DNA of 64,000 nt, taken from assembly GCA_040954595.2 (NCBI GenBank), contig CM082596.2, positions 6,882,001 to 6,946,000 of the forward strand, given 5' to 3'. The DNA is from Balanoglossus misakiensis. Its lineage: Eukaryota > Hemichordata. The notes beneath the pieces are model-generated. The model was given only the letters and a program-made list of their open reading frames with translations, was not told where the DNA came from and did no database searches. Within the stretch, counting starts at the first letter, position 1. Every line of letters begins with the position of its first letter. Made by a program: the position numbers and the translations under genes. This document shows, in pieces, positions 36,603 to 47,629 of the stretch.

Positions 36603-37568
36603 AATCCAAGTATGAACACATATACATCACGCAATATGAATATTCGATATAAAAAATACCAATAATAACTCAAACCCTATCATTTTCTGGACAGTGTGTT
36701 GTAGGTCATACACTTAAAAAATGTGTGCATGCATGTTGGTTGGTCTAGCTGCTCTTGCTTTATTATAACGAGGGCGCTGATCATTTTTTGGGATTTGGCA
36801 CTGAGAGATTGCACATACGCTACACGCGATTTCAAAACAGTAGATACACATTACGAAGTGTGAAAATGACGTTGTAAAGTTGCAACTGTCTCGATAATGA
36901 ACTTTAAATCAAATACAAAGAGGTATTTTCATGTTTCTGTTTGTCAATGAGTATGGTTCGCAGTATTCAAAGACAATCGCGGCGCGGAGAATAACGAATT
37001 CTGAGGGTTATAGTAGCCGTTGTTGGCCCCATGTTCGCTTTTTATTACTTTAAACAAAATCCCTCAATTGGCCGCGGAGTTCTCTACAAAAACTGTTAAA
37101 ATTTAAGTCTTTTGTGTCGGGAATTCGATCGCTTTGGGTCAGGGTGGTCCCGTGGGTGGTGGGTATGGTGGCGCCTGCGTCCACGGCGAATTAATTAAAC
37201 AATGCGGAGACGATCATTTTTTCGATCGCTTGGACCATGATGGTATGCGGCCAAGGAGTCTTTGTCGGTCCGGCGACGACGTGGCCTCCGAATCGTTGGC
37301 TTTGGCAGTGTTCGTTTTTGGTGGGCAGTGTTATGGGCAACATTAAAAGATGTTTCAAGTGCTCGTCAAAATTTGATATTCTTGTGGAGCGAGCCAAACG
37401 GCGTGTAATGGGAGGAAGTGAGCAGACGCAGAGACGGTTTCACTCACGTGACCACGTCTTCAGTGTCGGTGAACTTGAAATACTTTGGTGCTGATGATAA
37501 CGCGGCGGCCGTTTGCCAAGTTCACCGCTTTCTACTACTTCCGCACAGCTGTTTCGATAGCCCGGATC

Positions 37569-37606
37569 CGTCACCCTCTTGCTCTGCTGAGGGGGAGAGG
37601 GTGACG
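37569..37606. repeat. Perfect 11-bp hairpin
   Basis: CGTCACCCTCT at 37569-37579 pairs exactly with AGAGGGTGACG at 37596-37606, leaving a 16-nt loop. It may be a structured RNA element or the residue of a small mobile element; no further support. Confidence 0.5.
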
Positions 37607-38714
37607 TGCTGGTCAGCTGAACTGAAATGAACTTTACTGAACAGATCCATCATGGGAATCACTGAATTCTTGAACAATTAAGCAAGCTTATGCGTGTCAC
37701 AAGAGACTTTTGCAAAACGATTCTACGCTCTTGTCATTTAAAAAAAACGTAAATTGTCGCCAAGCGAATGTTTGTACCAAATCACCCGCATGGTATCATT
37801 TGGAAATTGGCTTGAGTACAACTTAAAGAAAAAAAATCTTCGACGATTGTATACCGCAGCACACACAACACAGTCCAGGTTGGTAATATTCACGTACAAG
37901 ATTTCCCATGACGGAAAGTCCAAACACGTCAAACTATCACCGATTGCGAATCGGAAGCGGACGACCGGAAGTTGACGGCGGAAGGTGTCTCAGTCTATAA
38001 TATATCGGAGGTAGCAAGTTGTTTTGAACTGTTTTGATGATCCCCCATATATCTGATCAGCCCCATTACATTTACGACGAAAGGGGCTTGTTCCCCCACG
38101 ACCTTGGAAGTTTCCGTAGAGCTTTCCCAGGGTTTGGGGGAATATATTGGTTCGATGGTTAGTTCATACGGCTTAGATTAAGCATTCAAGTTAATTGCTG
38201 GTACGCACGCGCAGACAGACAGATATTCACAACCAAAGAAAACGAAATAAACTTCTTTTTTTCAAAACTACGACACACAGACATACTGGTCCACTGGACG
38301 TTTCTTAGCTTCAATTTAACTTTTATTTTATGACAGCAACGACAAGGGTTATGTTCTTGAGCAAAGGTTTAGTGGCCAGCCTGCTTGCAAAACAAACAAA
38401 CAAATAAATGGAACAGCCAACAAAATGGCGGCCGTTAATTTCTCAAAAGCGGAAGTCGGGACGATGATGTTTCGCCTGGGGTTTGAGAAGATGTGTTTGT
38501 GTTTGTTTTGTGTGATTTTATGAATGCGTGGGAATCAATTGCGGCTATTAAATTAAAACAACTGAACAACAACCGAGACTATTTCTTTTTGCCGTGTGAA
38601 ATATTTCTTCGCTCACTAGGATTTTAAAATCGGCCTTGAACTTCGGATAGGCGAATCGCTCGTCACGTGGTTTCGCTGGTAGAATGCACACGGTGCATTC
38701 ATGTAGCTGGCCAA

Positions 38715-38748
38715 CCCCCCCCCCCCCACCACCACCACCACCACCACA
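38715..38748. repeat. Poly-C plus CCA microsatellite
   Basis: A run of C residues passes directly into repeated CCA triplets. Confidence 0.9.
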
Positions 38749-41617
38749 CCTGCCACGACGGACATGACAAAATCTAAACCACGTCACCAAGTTTTCTTGA
38801 AACTTGGGTCCGGAGACAGAATATGCGTGTAGCACGTATACCAACTTGATTTTTCGTTTACTGTACGTGCCCGTGTGCGCACATGTTTCGGGGGTAATAC
38901 TGTTTTACGTTAGTCGGATGGCGACTGCTACATTTTTACGAGGGATGTACTTGGTGGGGTTATTGGGGTGTATTAAGACCTACTAAACGGACCCTGTTGG
39001 AGCTTAATTGATGCGCTGCTGTGACGTCACAAGTGGGAAATCTCCAACGCCCCCACGCGAAACTTTCCACTGAAAGCGAAGAAGTTGCACGTTCCCTCCC
39101 CCCCACCCCCCACCCCCTCACAAAAAAACGAGACGCATTACTTGCTTATGTTGATAGAAGAAACGTGAAACAAAGTTAAAATCTGGCGTGTGTGTGATTG
39201 TGGATGTCTTGGTCGTAAGGCGAATGAAACCAGAATCCCGTGAAAGCCAGGCCGAGAATGGCTGTTGAAAATGGCAACCTGTTGTATAAAATAGTCATTC
39301 ATGAAATGGCGACAGACAGTAGTATTGGGGAGTACATTTTCTTCCGGTGATATACATTTTGATGAAACGCGAACTTGCCTCAGAGTGTTTACTCGTGCAC
39401 CGTGACTGGCTGCCATTCTGAAGATACTAGTAGATCTTTCGACAAGATGTAGTTAGACCAAAGTTAAGTTAAGTTAGACCAAACAGAGACAACAAGCTTT
39501 AATACTGTGTCTACAGATCGGTCGCAAGTGCAGTTTGACATTTACCACGCGTGGTTTGGTAAAGACCGATATCTGCAACGTTTTAATCATTGTAATGCTA
39601 GACGAACGCATGTTAAACAAGATCTGAAGATCTTCTTGTAATTGCTTTTAAATTATTAAAATTATTGGTAAATTTGCATATGAGCATAGTGATATAATAG
39701 GGAAACCGCCCAAGACTCATCCGGTAATGTACAATTTCATAGAAACCATGAAATGTACAATCGAGCGTGCGAAATTGACTCTAATTGACGCACTAAACCA
39801 ATCATTGCGTATTTGCCAACTGACACAGTGGGTAGTTTCCTGGTTTAAAACTCTATGATGTAAGATAAGCAGTGTGGCTTTGATTATCACAGTACTGAGA
39901 GCGATCGTTTACTGGTAATTTTGTTATTAAGCGGAAGTGCTTTAAAGGTTTACGAAGCTGATACGTCACCCGGGGACTATATGTCAACACTGGCGTATAA
40001 TTTGAAGCAATGGGGGTAAATTGGATTAGGCTATCGTGGAGAATGAGGTCATATAGCTACCGGGCTTTTTCAGGCCATTCGCGTTGGCCCTGGGGGTGTT
40101 CCAGCCCTAAAACGTTAATTGTTCGCATTCTTGCGCAGAAATGCACCCGAGGCCAAAGGCACATGATTTGTCATAAGAAGAGTACTGTTGTATGTGTTAT
40201 ATATATACGCCATGCGTTAAGTTTAACCCGCCTGCGGACGGTCTTTCTGCCAAAAGTGAACGAGGCACAGCGCATTACGCAAGCCTGCGCCCCAGACCAC
40301 CTCTGAAGGGGACGCGCGCGGGCGCGGCGCGTCCAAGGCCTGTTCAGCATCGCGTAGACGCCTCATCGCAGAGGTCATGACCCCACACACCGCGATGCCG
40401 GGTGACCTTATAATTCGATGCGGTGGGGGTAACTTCAGACGGTTGCCATGATCACAAGGCGAGAGACGCCCCTTTCCGCCGCAGGTCTTTCTATGCCATT
40501 GTTTTAATTATTACCGTTGTCAAAGAAACGGCACGGTTTACAATAACTTTGCGGCCCACCGTGGCACAGCTACTGCTCGGGAAGTTTTTGTATGAGTGTC
40601 TGGCTATGTTAGAAGTTAATTTAATGACATAGGGGGACATCCCGTCGCGTAAATAATGACTATACACCGAAGCAAGGGAAAGAAAAACATTTCACGAAAT
40701 AACAAAATGTTCTCTAGAACGATCGACGTCTATTAAACAAATTGGCCTTGCCCGGAATACCACCGCGATATCTTCCGAAATTAAAATCAAAGTGAACACT
40801 ATTTGAGAAAAAAAACACAAAAGCACATCCAGTCATCACTTAACTGTGCTTCGAGGAAAGGTTTGACGCATCTTTCGTGAAATTTAAATCAGCCTTGGGC
40901 AGCCGAAATCCGAGATGCCGTCGACAGATTGCGCGCATTTCAAAATAAACGAAGCGTAAAATGGAAAGAATAAAAAATTGGAAGAAAATGAGTCACTCTG
41001 GTTCAGTAAAGTAATGTATAGCTGTCATCATTCTATGCGAAGTTGATCAGAAACGAACGAACAATCAAGAAATTTCCGAAATTCCGTTACATCCTACAAC
41101 TTTTGTACACGACTTTACATGTATATGAAATATTGAAATTTTATTTTTTCGGACTCGAATTGGAAATGACTTTTACAAACTGGGCCTGATATAGTGAATT
41201 CAAATAAGTGAAAATCGCACAGGGGCAATAAAATTTTTACAAGTCTGGCATTAACTGTTCCCCACTTTCGGCAAACTCGTCACAAGTGCTTGAATAAATA
41301 ATTTGTTCCTGTTTACCTGCGCCCCCTACCGGTTTGATGTGGTCCTGTGAACACAGTGACAAGCCGACAGGAGTCTGGAAAGTCCATCCTTGGATCGCGG
41401 ACGCAAAGAAGGATGATGGAGTAAATCTGGAATGGGAAGAGGGTGATTTGAATTCGGACTCTTCTAATCAAACTCTCGTTAACGCGCTCCGTTTCCGTTC
41501 GGCGATGACGTACACTCTCTGTTGACTGGCGCGAGGGGAAGTCGAGCGCTGCTCAAAATTTTGTGGTGAATCACCCCGCGCGTCACAGGGGGGCTTTCTC
41601 TGCCCGCGACAGGGAGG

Positions 41618-41625
41618 TATAAAAA
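41618..41625 (+). promoter_or_regulatory. Wnt10 TATA box
   Basis: TATAAAAA in the GC-rich context GGGAGGTATAAAAACC lies 185 bp upstream of the Wnt10 start codon and on the same strand. Transcription would be expected to start near 41648, giving a 5' untranslated leader of about 155 nt. The ATG at 41632 would then lie upstream of the transcript. Confidence 0.6.
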
Positions 41626-41802
41626 CCAGACCATGGCTCGGCGATTGACAAACCTACGCGCACCCCTGACACCGGCGAGTAAACTTGGAGAGGTGACGAT
41701 TGATCCCGAAAAAAACTTCGGCAGGATCCGTGAAACTAAACAGAACCGATTCAAAACGTACACCGACTGATTAGCACCACGAGAGATAACAGCGGCCGCG
41801 GA

Positions 41803-41849
41803 ATGTTTCTGATTGCACTAGCGCTCTTGTTCTGCTTGCCCTTTCAGAG
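41803..41849 (+). CDS. Wnt10: Wnt10 exon 1 (signal peptide)
   Basis: This short exon encodes MFLIALALLFCLPFQ plus two bases of an Arg codon, ending at donor AG|GTGAGA. The hydrophobic run is a signal peptide. It is the first ATG downstream of the TATA box at 41618 if transcription starts 25-30 bp past that box. The 190-bp intron that follows is CT-rich near its 3' end. Confidence 0.85.
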
Positions 41850-44800
41850 GTGAGACGATTTCTGTTCGTTGGCTCGAATTAGTCGCCTCGTTTACTCGCT
41901 TTCATCTCTTCTCGTCCCTTTTTGATGATGGAAATAACATCTGTCGATCACATGACCTGTCTCAAACGCTCTGACAGCGGTCGCTCACTTATTTTAACCC
42001 GCTCTCTCTCTCTCACCGCACCCCTTGTATTTCTTTCAGAGGGTACAGCAACGAGCTGTTCAGCACCACCACCAAGCCGAGGTACGCCCCGCTGGACGCC
42101 AACACGGTGTGCGGCATGGTACCTGGGCTGAGCAGGAAGCAACACCGAATCTGTATGCAGAAGCCCGGCCTGGTCGCCAGCGCCATACAGGGCATGATGT
42201 TGGCCGTCCACGAGTGCCAGCACCAGATGCGTAGCCGCAGGTGGGACTGTTCGGACCTGGAGCAGAAGAGCAAGCACCCTTACGAAAGCCCAATAATGGC
42301 AAAAGGTAAAATATCACATTTTTTTCCCTCTCCTTCTAACACGACAACTACAAACTCCCGAAAAGGTAGTAGATCCGCGCCGCTGACCAAAAAAGCCAAT
42401 TTTATCTTTACAAATAAGAGCGCCGAATTTTATTGCGTTAATGGGGTATTGAAATATTTCGTGATAAGCTCGCGAAGTGAGAATTAATAGAGCCTGAAAT
42501 GTTTTCGCCTGATATCGTCTGCCTTGAGTGTAAAACTTAAACGTGTCTCAGAATATCGCAAGCTCGAGAGAGCGTGCCTTAATTCTCGCAACGATTTCAT
42601 TTTTTTCGACGGGAGATAATGTCGCGTCTGAAATCAGTGATATATATAGGAAGGTTTAAGACATGATGTAACACGCATTTTTTCGTAACGTAGCTAATTC
42701 TACAAGAATCTGAAATTGTTTTTTTTTTTTGACAAGAAGGCAGAAGTAGTCAGCGCCCTGGCCTGCTTAATGTGATATCAACACCAAAGAAAACGAAAAA
42801 AACGAAAACTCGCTAAATCAAATTACACGTTGTTTATCTCTGTATCCGAGACAGTACACCTGTAGTGTAGGATCGGTAGAATACGTGGAAATGCATAAAT
42901 TGCATATCGTTTATTTGGCAAATCTTCTTTTTTTGGTTAAAATATATGAAACGGGGCAAAGTACACCGATTCATCAATTAACTCTCGCCCTTTCGAAACT
43001 GCAGGTCAACAATTTGCGAAGATTAACAAAAATTGTCCCCAGACCGTACGCCGGTTTCTTTCGGCACCCATTGAAGCCGACGCGGTTATCTCGGAGTCTA
43101 GTTTTACGATAGCACTCAGAAAATACGCCGACAATTTTAGCGAAATGTTGCACGCTTCCGTTTGTCGTTCCGCGGAGTTCAAAGTTGACGTCACAAAGAA
43201 ACGTTCGCAATAAACGCCGTACATAAAATTCAAGCAAAGGTTAGTGGTTCGCTCGACGGCCTTCTATTTGCGCGACTCTCAGAACCCCAACACCGACAAT
43301 CTCTCGGTGAACTTAATACAGTCGAGCACTTTTCTTTTTATCTGTCATTTTGGACAGTCGACAGGCATCTCTCATGGTCTACAATGCGACCATTGTAGAG
43401 AACACGTTAAAGAAAACCTCATTATAGTTACCATAGCAATATCTAAACGTACCTGTCTTGGAAAATGTCTTGAGATCGATACTAGTACTTCCTGTGGCGA
43501 ATATTCAACAAACGACTTCTGGTTTCCCAAAGACACCAACTCTAAAATACAATGCATAATGTATGATTATGATTATCATATTCATATATTTTTACGTGGA
43601 TCACAAAAGTGGGTATTATGCCCATTTCGTCAAAGAGAAAAAAATATCTATATTTACGAAATAAAATATAAAGCATGCAACTTTCATGAAAATAATTACG
43701 CCACTTCCAGACTGCAAACGACGTGCATGCGCATTGGGTCACAGTTGCCGTCACTGTGTAAAAGCAGTCATTTGATTGGCAGACTGGAAATGCTACTATG
43801 ACTTTTTACGACTCCTTTACGATCGAGACCTTGGGGCAGAGGGAGAGGGAAGGATCCATAGCTCACAACAACAACCGTGGCTCCCAAGGTCACCCCGACT
43901 GTAAACATATACTTCATCAGCGCTGCTAATACGTCACTTGCGGTTGGGGCTACCGGAGATAGCAAACGCATGTTATGTGATATTTCGCTCCGAGATGCAC
44001 CTTCCAACGCGACCTCTACTACGACAACATGTCCCACCCTATCCTCAAGGTCCGACGAGGACACTTCGCCGATGTACCGTGCACACCAAAAACACACCCG
44101 CTTTCCGTGAATTATTTCTTCCACGTAAGGTTGTGTCACGCGCTCGTTGTTATGATAAATTGCTGTTTACATAATTACAAAATTGAACAACGTTAACCTT
44201 TTGGTTGCGAGAAATTTCGAAAGAACACGTCCACACTGAGAAAGCCTAGGGGTGTATTTCTCATAATATTAAGTTATTTTTTGACAAAGCAAAAACGCGG
44301 TGACGGCGCTTTTGGCCGGACTTGGGTACACTCAAATGTTATGAAAACCGTCATAATCCCAAGTGTTTTCGTTTCACGGCAGTACCCTTCAATGATGCGG
44401 TTAGAACATTTTAAACTTCTAAGAAAAGTAGTGAGAACCTATGGTCCAAAAGAGCAATGAATTAACTGAAGTCAGGTTTCAGATTTCAGATTTAAAAAAA
44501 GAAATAGGCAGCCCGTGTGCCGTGATAGTGACACAAATATAGACGGAAATTAAAATTTTGTTTTCTAAACGGTTCGTGATGTGACATCTATTTTTCCCCA
44601 CGATGAACTTCAATTATGTCATAAATGCAGCATTTATCACCGGTGGCAATACCGCAGATCAAAACAAGTTGTTTGTACTTGTTTTAGCCGTTTTCTCAGT
44701 CAGACAACACGACCGGAGCCAAAACATTTGTCCTGGGCGGAACACGCTGGCAGAGATTGTGCGTATGTGTGTGATGATGGCTGGTCGTCTGGGAAGGCAG

Positions 44801-46731
44801 TGCAAATTTGCCGTCAACTCGACGGCAAATGGCGGCGTTATTTACTAAATATCAGTCGAAATAATCCAGAAGGAAGTTAGAAAAGAATTCTCTATCCCGT
44901 TGAAACGAGGGAAGGCGGAAAACTCCGAGAAAACAGACCAGCAATTCCTGACAGTGGTGATAGTTTATTGCGTTAACATTTGATCCCACTAGGTCAAAGT
45001 TTAAGTGATCAAATTGGCCTTTAGTTGATTCAGCTACCGAGAGACAGACATGTTAAAGCCATCTGCACTTTTTGCTGCTGACCACGACACGGAATGCTGA
45101 CAGCAGCCTCGCCTAGTAGAAAGTCCGTTGATTGATGGTAAACCTGGGCAAAAACAGATATGTTCGCAATCCATGTAGCAAAGATGGTCTTTAACCAAGC
45201 TTGTAGAATTTAACCTACAGGCATTTTCACTCCAACATTGGATGTTAAACACCAATGAAAGCGTTAGGAAAATCCACTCATAACTGGATTAACGAGTCCA
45301 CCAAAATTTGGAATTCAACGGGGTTTGATTTGACTTGGGGGAGGCCCCCATAAACCACCGTGACCACATTCAAAGCCAGACACCCCAATACCAAAATGAC
45401 AAAAAAGCAAAGACCATGAAAACAGTTATAACGACGGCCAGAACAAAATTCAATTTCACAGCGAAAACTTCTCGCGCGCATAACAATAAATGGGTCCAGT
45501 CGAGCGTTTCGTGGTTAATGGTGCGTTTAATCTAATATTGCGTTTGTGTTTTCAATCATTGGCCGAATCGTTTTCTTCAAAAATAAAGCAAAACTTTGAT
45601 TCTAATTAATACCGCCACAACCACATCATTATCACCACCACCACCAACAACAACAACAACAAAATTACCAAACATTTTAAGTTCCTGGCAGCCCATCACC
45701 ATCAGAAACACCTCATAATTAGGTTTTATTGACGGACGTATAGCAAACATACTCAACGGTTTTTCTTTTTTACATCTCCAATTGCAGGATACCGGGAGAC
45801 GGCATTCGCATACGCCATCGCATCAGCGGGCGTTGCCTATCAGGTGACGCGGTCCTGTGCCGAGGGGAGACACCCGCAGGAGTGCGGCTGTGACCACACA
45901 CCGAGAACAGCGCCTCCACAGGCCGACTGGCAATGGGGCGGCTGCAGCCACAATGTCGCGTTCGGCGAGTCGTTTTCCGGTAACTTCTTGGACATCAGAG
46001 AAAACGGTCGCTCAGATATACATTCGAGAATGTACTTGAAGAACAACGAGGCTGGCAGAGTGGTAAGTGAAAAAATTGTGATACATGAAACAATATCAAT
46101 TTCCACAGTTTAAAAGGACATCAGCTGTAACTTTTGGCTTTATTTCCAATATTTTTTTCTGTGCATCAAATGCAATTTCTTTCTCTACTCCAAACAACAT
46201 ACTAGATACCCAGTATTCCGAATATTTGACCGCCAGCTGATTCCCCTTTGCTTTTTTTTTATTTTTTAGGTCGTCTCCGAATCGATGACCAAAAAGTGCA
46301 AGTGCCACGGCCCGTCGGGGAGTTGTCAGATCAAAACGTGCTGGATGGAGACGGCGCAGTTTTGCGACATCGGCAACACGGTCAAGGGCAAATTCGACGA
46401 CGCCGTCAAGGTGTCCCTGGACAACGGGCGCGGCAGGACGTGGTTCAGCACGCGGGAGAACCGGGAGCTGCAGCCGACCGACCTGGTCTACTTCGAGCGC
46501 TCGCCGGACTTCTGCGACCCCGACCCCCAGCTGGGCACCCCCGGCACGAGCGGGCGCGCCTGCAACAAGACCAGCACCGACATGGACAACTGCAACAGCA
46601 TGTGCTGCGGGCGGGGCTACAACATGTACCTCGACCAGAGGGTGGAGAAATGCAACTGTACTTTCCATTGGTGCTGTTACGTCACGTGCGACAACTGCCC
46701 CGTGTCGGAGTGGGTGAACGTCTGCAAATAG
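41803..46731 (+). CDS. Wnt10: Wnt10, complete gene, 4 exons, 349 aa
   Basis: Secreted Wnt signalling ligand. Coding exons are 41803-41849, 42040-42305, 45788-46062 and 46270-46731 (47 + 266 + 275 + 462 = 1,050 nt, 349 residues plus stop). Intron phases are 2, 1 and 0, as in the neighbouring Wnt6. Wnt10-type features are DANTVCGMVPGLS, VHECQHQMRSRRWDC, GYRETAFAYA, WQWGGCSHNVAFGESFS, CKCHGPSGSC with the acylated serine, LVYFERSPDFCDPD, GTSGRACNKTS and the C-terminus SEWVNVCK, which closely matches vertebrate WNT10A/B (TEWVNVCK). The vertebrate insert after the CGC motif in exon 3 is absent, so the protein is shorter than human WNT10B. It runs in the same direction as Wnt1 and opposite to Wnt6. 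Confidence 0.94.
42040..42305 (+). CDS. Wnt10: Wnt10 exon 2
   Basis: This exon opens after acceptor TTTCTTTCAG (the first A completes the split Arg) and ends AAA|G at donor GTAAAA. It encodes GYSNELF, then a short variable linker, NTVCGMVPGLSRKQ, and the ECQHQ...RRWDC motif shared by all Wnts. Confidence 0.94.
42306..45787 (+). other. Wnt10 intron 2 (3.5 kb)
   Basis: Non-coding. It contains the longest intronic open frame (43244-43801, 185 codons, no recognisable domain and no GC3 bias), a TTTTTTTTTTTT run near 42719 and CAA/CCA repeats at 45636-45662, close to the acceptor. Confidence 0.75.
45636..45662. repeat. CCA/CAA microsatellite
   Basis: CACCACCACCAACAACAACAAC-type repeat about 125 bp upstream of the Wnt10 exon 3 acceptor. 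Confidence 0.85.
45788..46062 (+). CDS. Wnt10: Wnt10 exon 3
   Basis: This 275-nt exon lies between acceptor ATTGCAG and donor GTG|GTAAGT. It encodes YRETAFAYAIASAGVAYQV, RSCAEGRHPQECGC, WQWGGCSHNVAFG and LKNNEAGRV. Length and phases equal those of Wnt6 exon 3. Confidence 0.95.
46270..46731 (+). CDS. Wnt10: Wnt10 exon 4 (C-terminal exon)
   Basis: The exon opens in phase 0 after acceptor TTTTTTAG with V-V-S-E-S-M-T-K-K-C. It carries CKCHGPSGSC, the FCDIG and FDDAVKV segments, LVYFERSPDFC, CNKTS (N-glycosylation), MCCGRGY, CNCTFHWCCYVTC and SEWVNVCK before TAG. Third positions are extremely GC-rich, unlike the flanks. Confidence 0.96.
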   Translation, partial: VVSESMTKKCKCHGPSGSCQIKTCWMETAQFCDIGNTVKGKFDDAVKVSLDNGRGRTWFSTRENRELQPTDLVYFERSPDFCDPDPQLGTPGTSGRACNKTSTDMDNCNSMCCGRGYNMYLDQRVEKCNCTFHWCCYVTCDNCPVSEWVNVCK

Positions 46732-47548
46732 GGTGTCTCTCTATGTGTGCTGGGCGAGACTCACTTTCAAAGGCAAATACAATGCATGTAAAAGGCGTCC
46801 GATCCCAAAACACCTCATACAGAACGCGGGCGATTTTAGGGTGCGGTCATTTACAAGACGAAGGCAGATCAGACTGTAGCGTGAGGAATCAACTAGAACC
46901 TGCTGATAGACGACTGCAATATGCTGAGCGTCACCATGGTGACAACTACGAGGAGCGCATCGCCAAAGCGTCGGAATTTCTCTCGGTGAAAACTAGTCAA
47001 ACGGGAACGTCCTATGCCAGAAACGATTCAATCGATCAGTGCGACCTCAGACAGCGACTTCCTGAGACGGGACCAAGCATATAGGTTGAATACAGATAAA
47101 ATGCACTTGAAGACAACGCGGCGAAATGACTTCACAGACCCATCGTCAGTAAAGCTTTGGCGCCACCAACGATATCATGAATTGGAATGTGACGAAATGT
47201 TGCATTTCTCACACGGCGAACAAGAGTCTCAATGGACGCTCGTTTAGTTGGAAAAGAATGGCAGTAGACGTAACCAAACATGCGCTGACCAATCTGCCAA
47301 TATGCGTGCATGATAAAGAACTGTACACAATATAAATGAAAACTGCCAATTTTATTTTCCTGTACTGGAAACTAGAAAAATTATATTTCTGGGTGGTTCT
47401 TCATATTTAAGTGCCAGGCACCTCTACCATTTCTTATGTAAGATTTCATCCCAGTTCCCCGTCATTTTTAATCGTATCATATTTTCGCTGAATATTTACA
47501 ACACCGTTAATTATCAACATTCAATGAAGCCTATTTATTGAAGAGAAA

Positions 47549-47554
47549 AATAAA
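47549..47554 (+). terminator. Candidate Wnt10 polyadenylation signal
   Basis: AATAAA lies 818 nt after the Wnt10 stop codon and upstream of the foldback element that starts at 47630. It implies a 3' untranslated region of about 0.85 kb. Inference from motif and position only. Confidence 0.5.
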
Positions 47555-47629
47555 CTTTGAAAAAGCTTTCACATTTTAGTAAACGTGTCGTTTCTGCATT
47601 GCTGTATGGATGGTCCATTGTGCAATTCT

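Larger units (their letters stand above)
28028..41802. other. Wnt6-Wnt10 divergent intergenic region
   Basis: The 13.8-kb spacer between two head-to-head Wnt genes would hold both promoters. No protein gene is recognised. It contains poly-G (29168-29182), an ATC array (29735-29859), an inverted-repeat element (35765-36281), a GA tract (36534-36602), a short hairpin (37569-37606) and a C/CCA tract (38715-38748). Open frames such as 34845-35249 (minus) and 34259-34636 (minus) show no domain I can name. Confidence 0.7.

Noticed and set aside
43244-43801. 185-codon open frame in Wnt10 intron 2
   Set aside because: No recognisable domain, no GC-rich third positions as in real exons, AT-rich composition and position inside an intron.
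44581-44880. Frame in Wnt10 intron 2 with a cysteine spacing vaguely like a sushi domain
   Set aside because: Too short and missing most domain landmarks; no splice context recognised.
46248-47084. 278-codon frame overlapping Wnt10 exon 4
   Set aside because: Out-of-phase shadow of a GC-rich exon; the Wnt frame accounts for the conservation.
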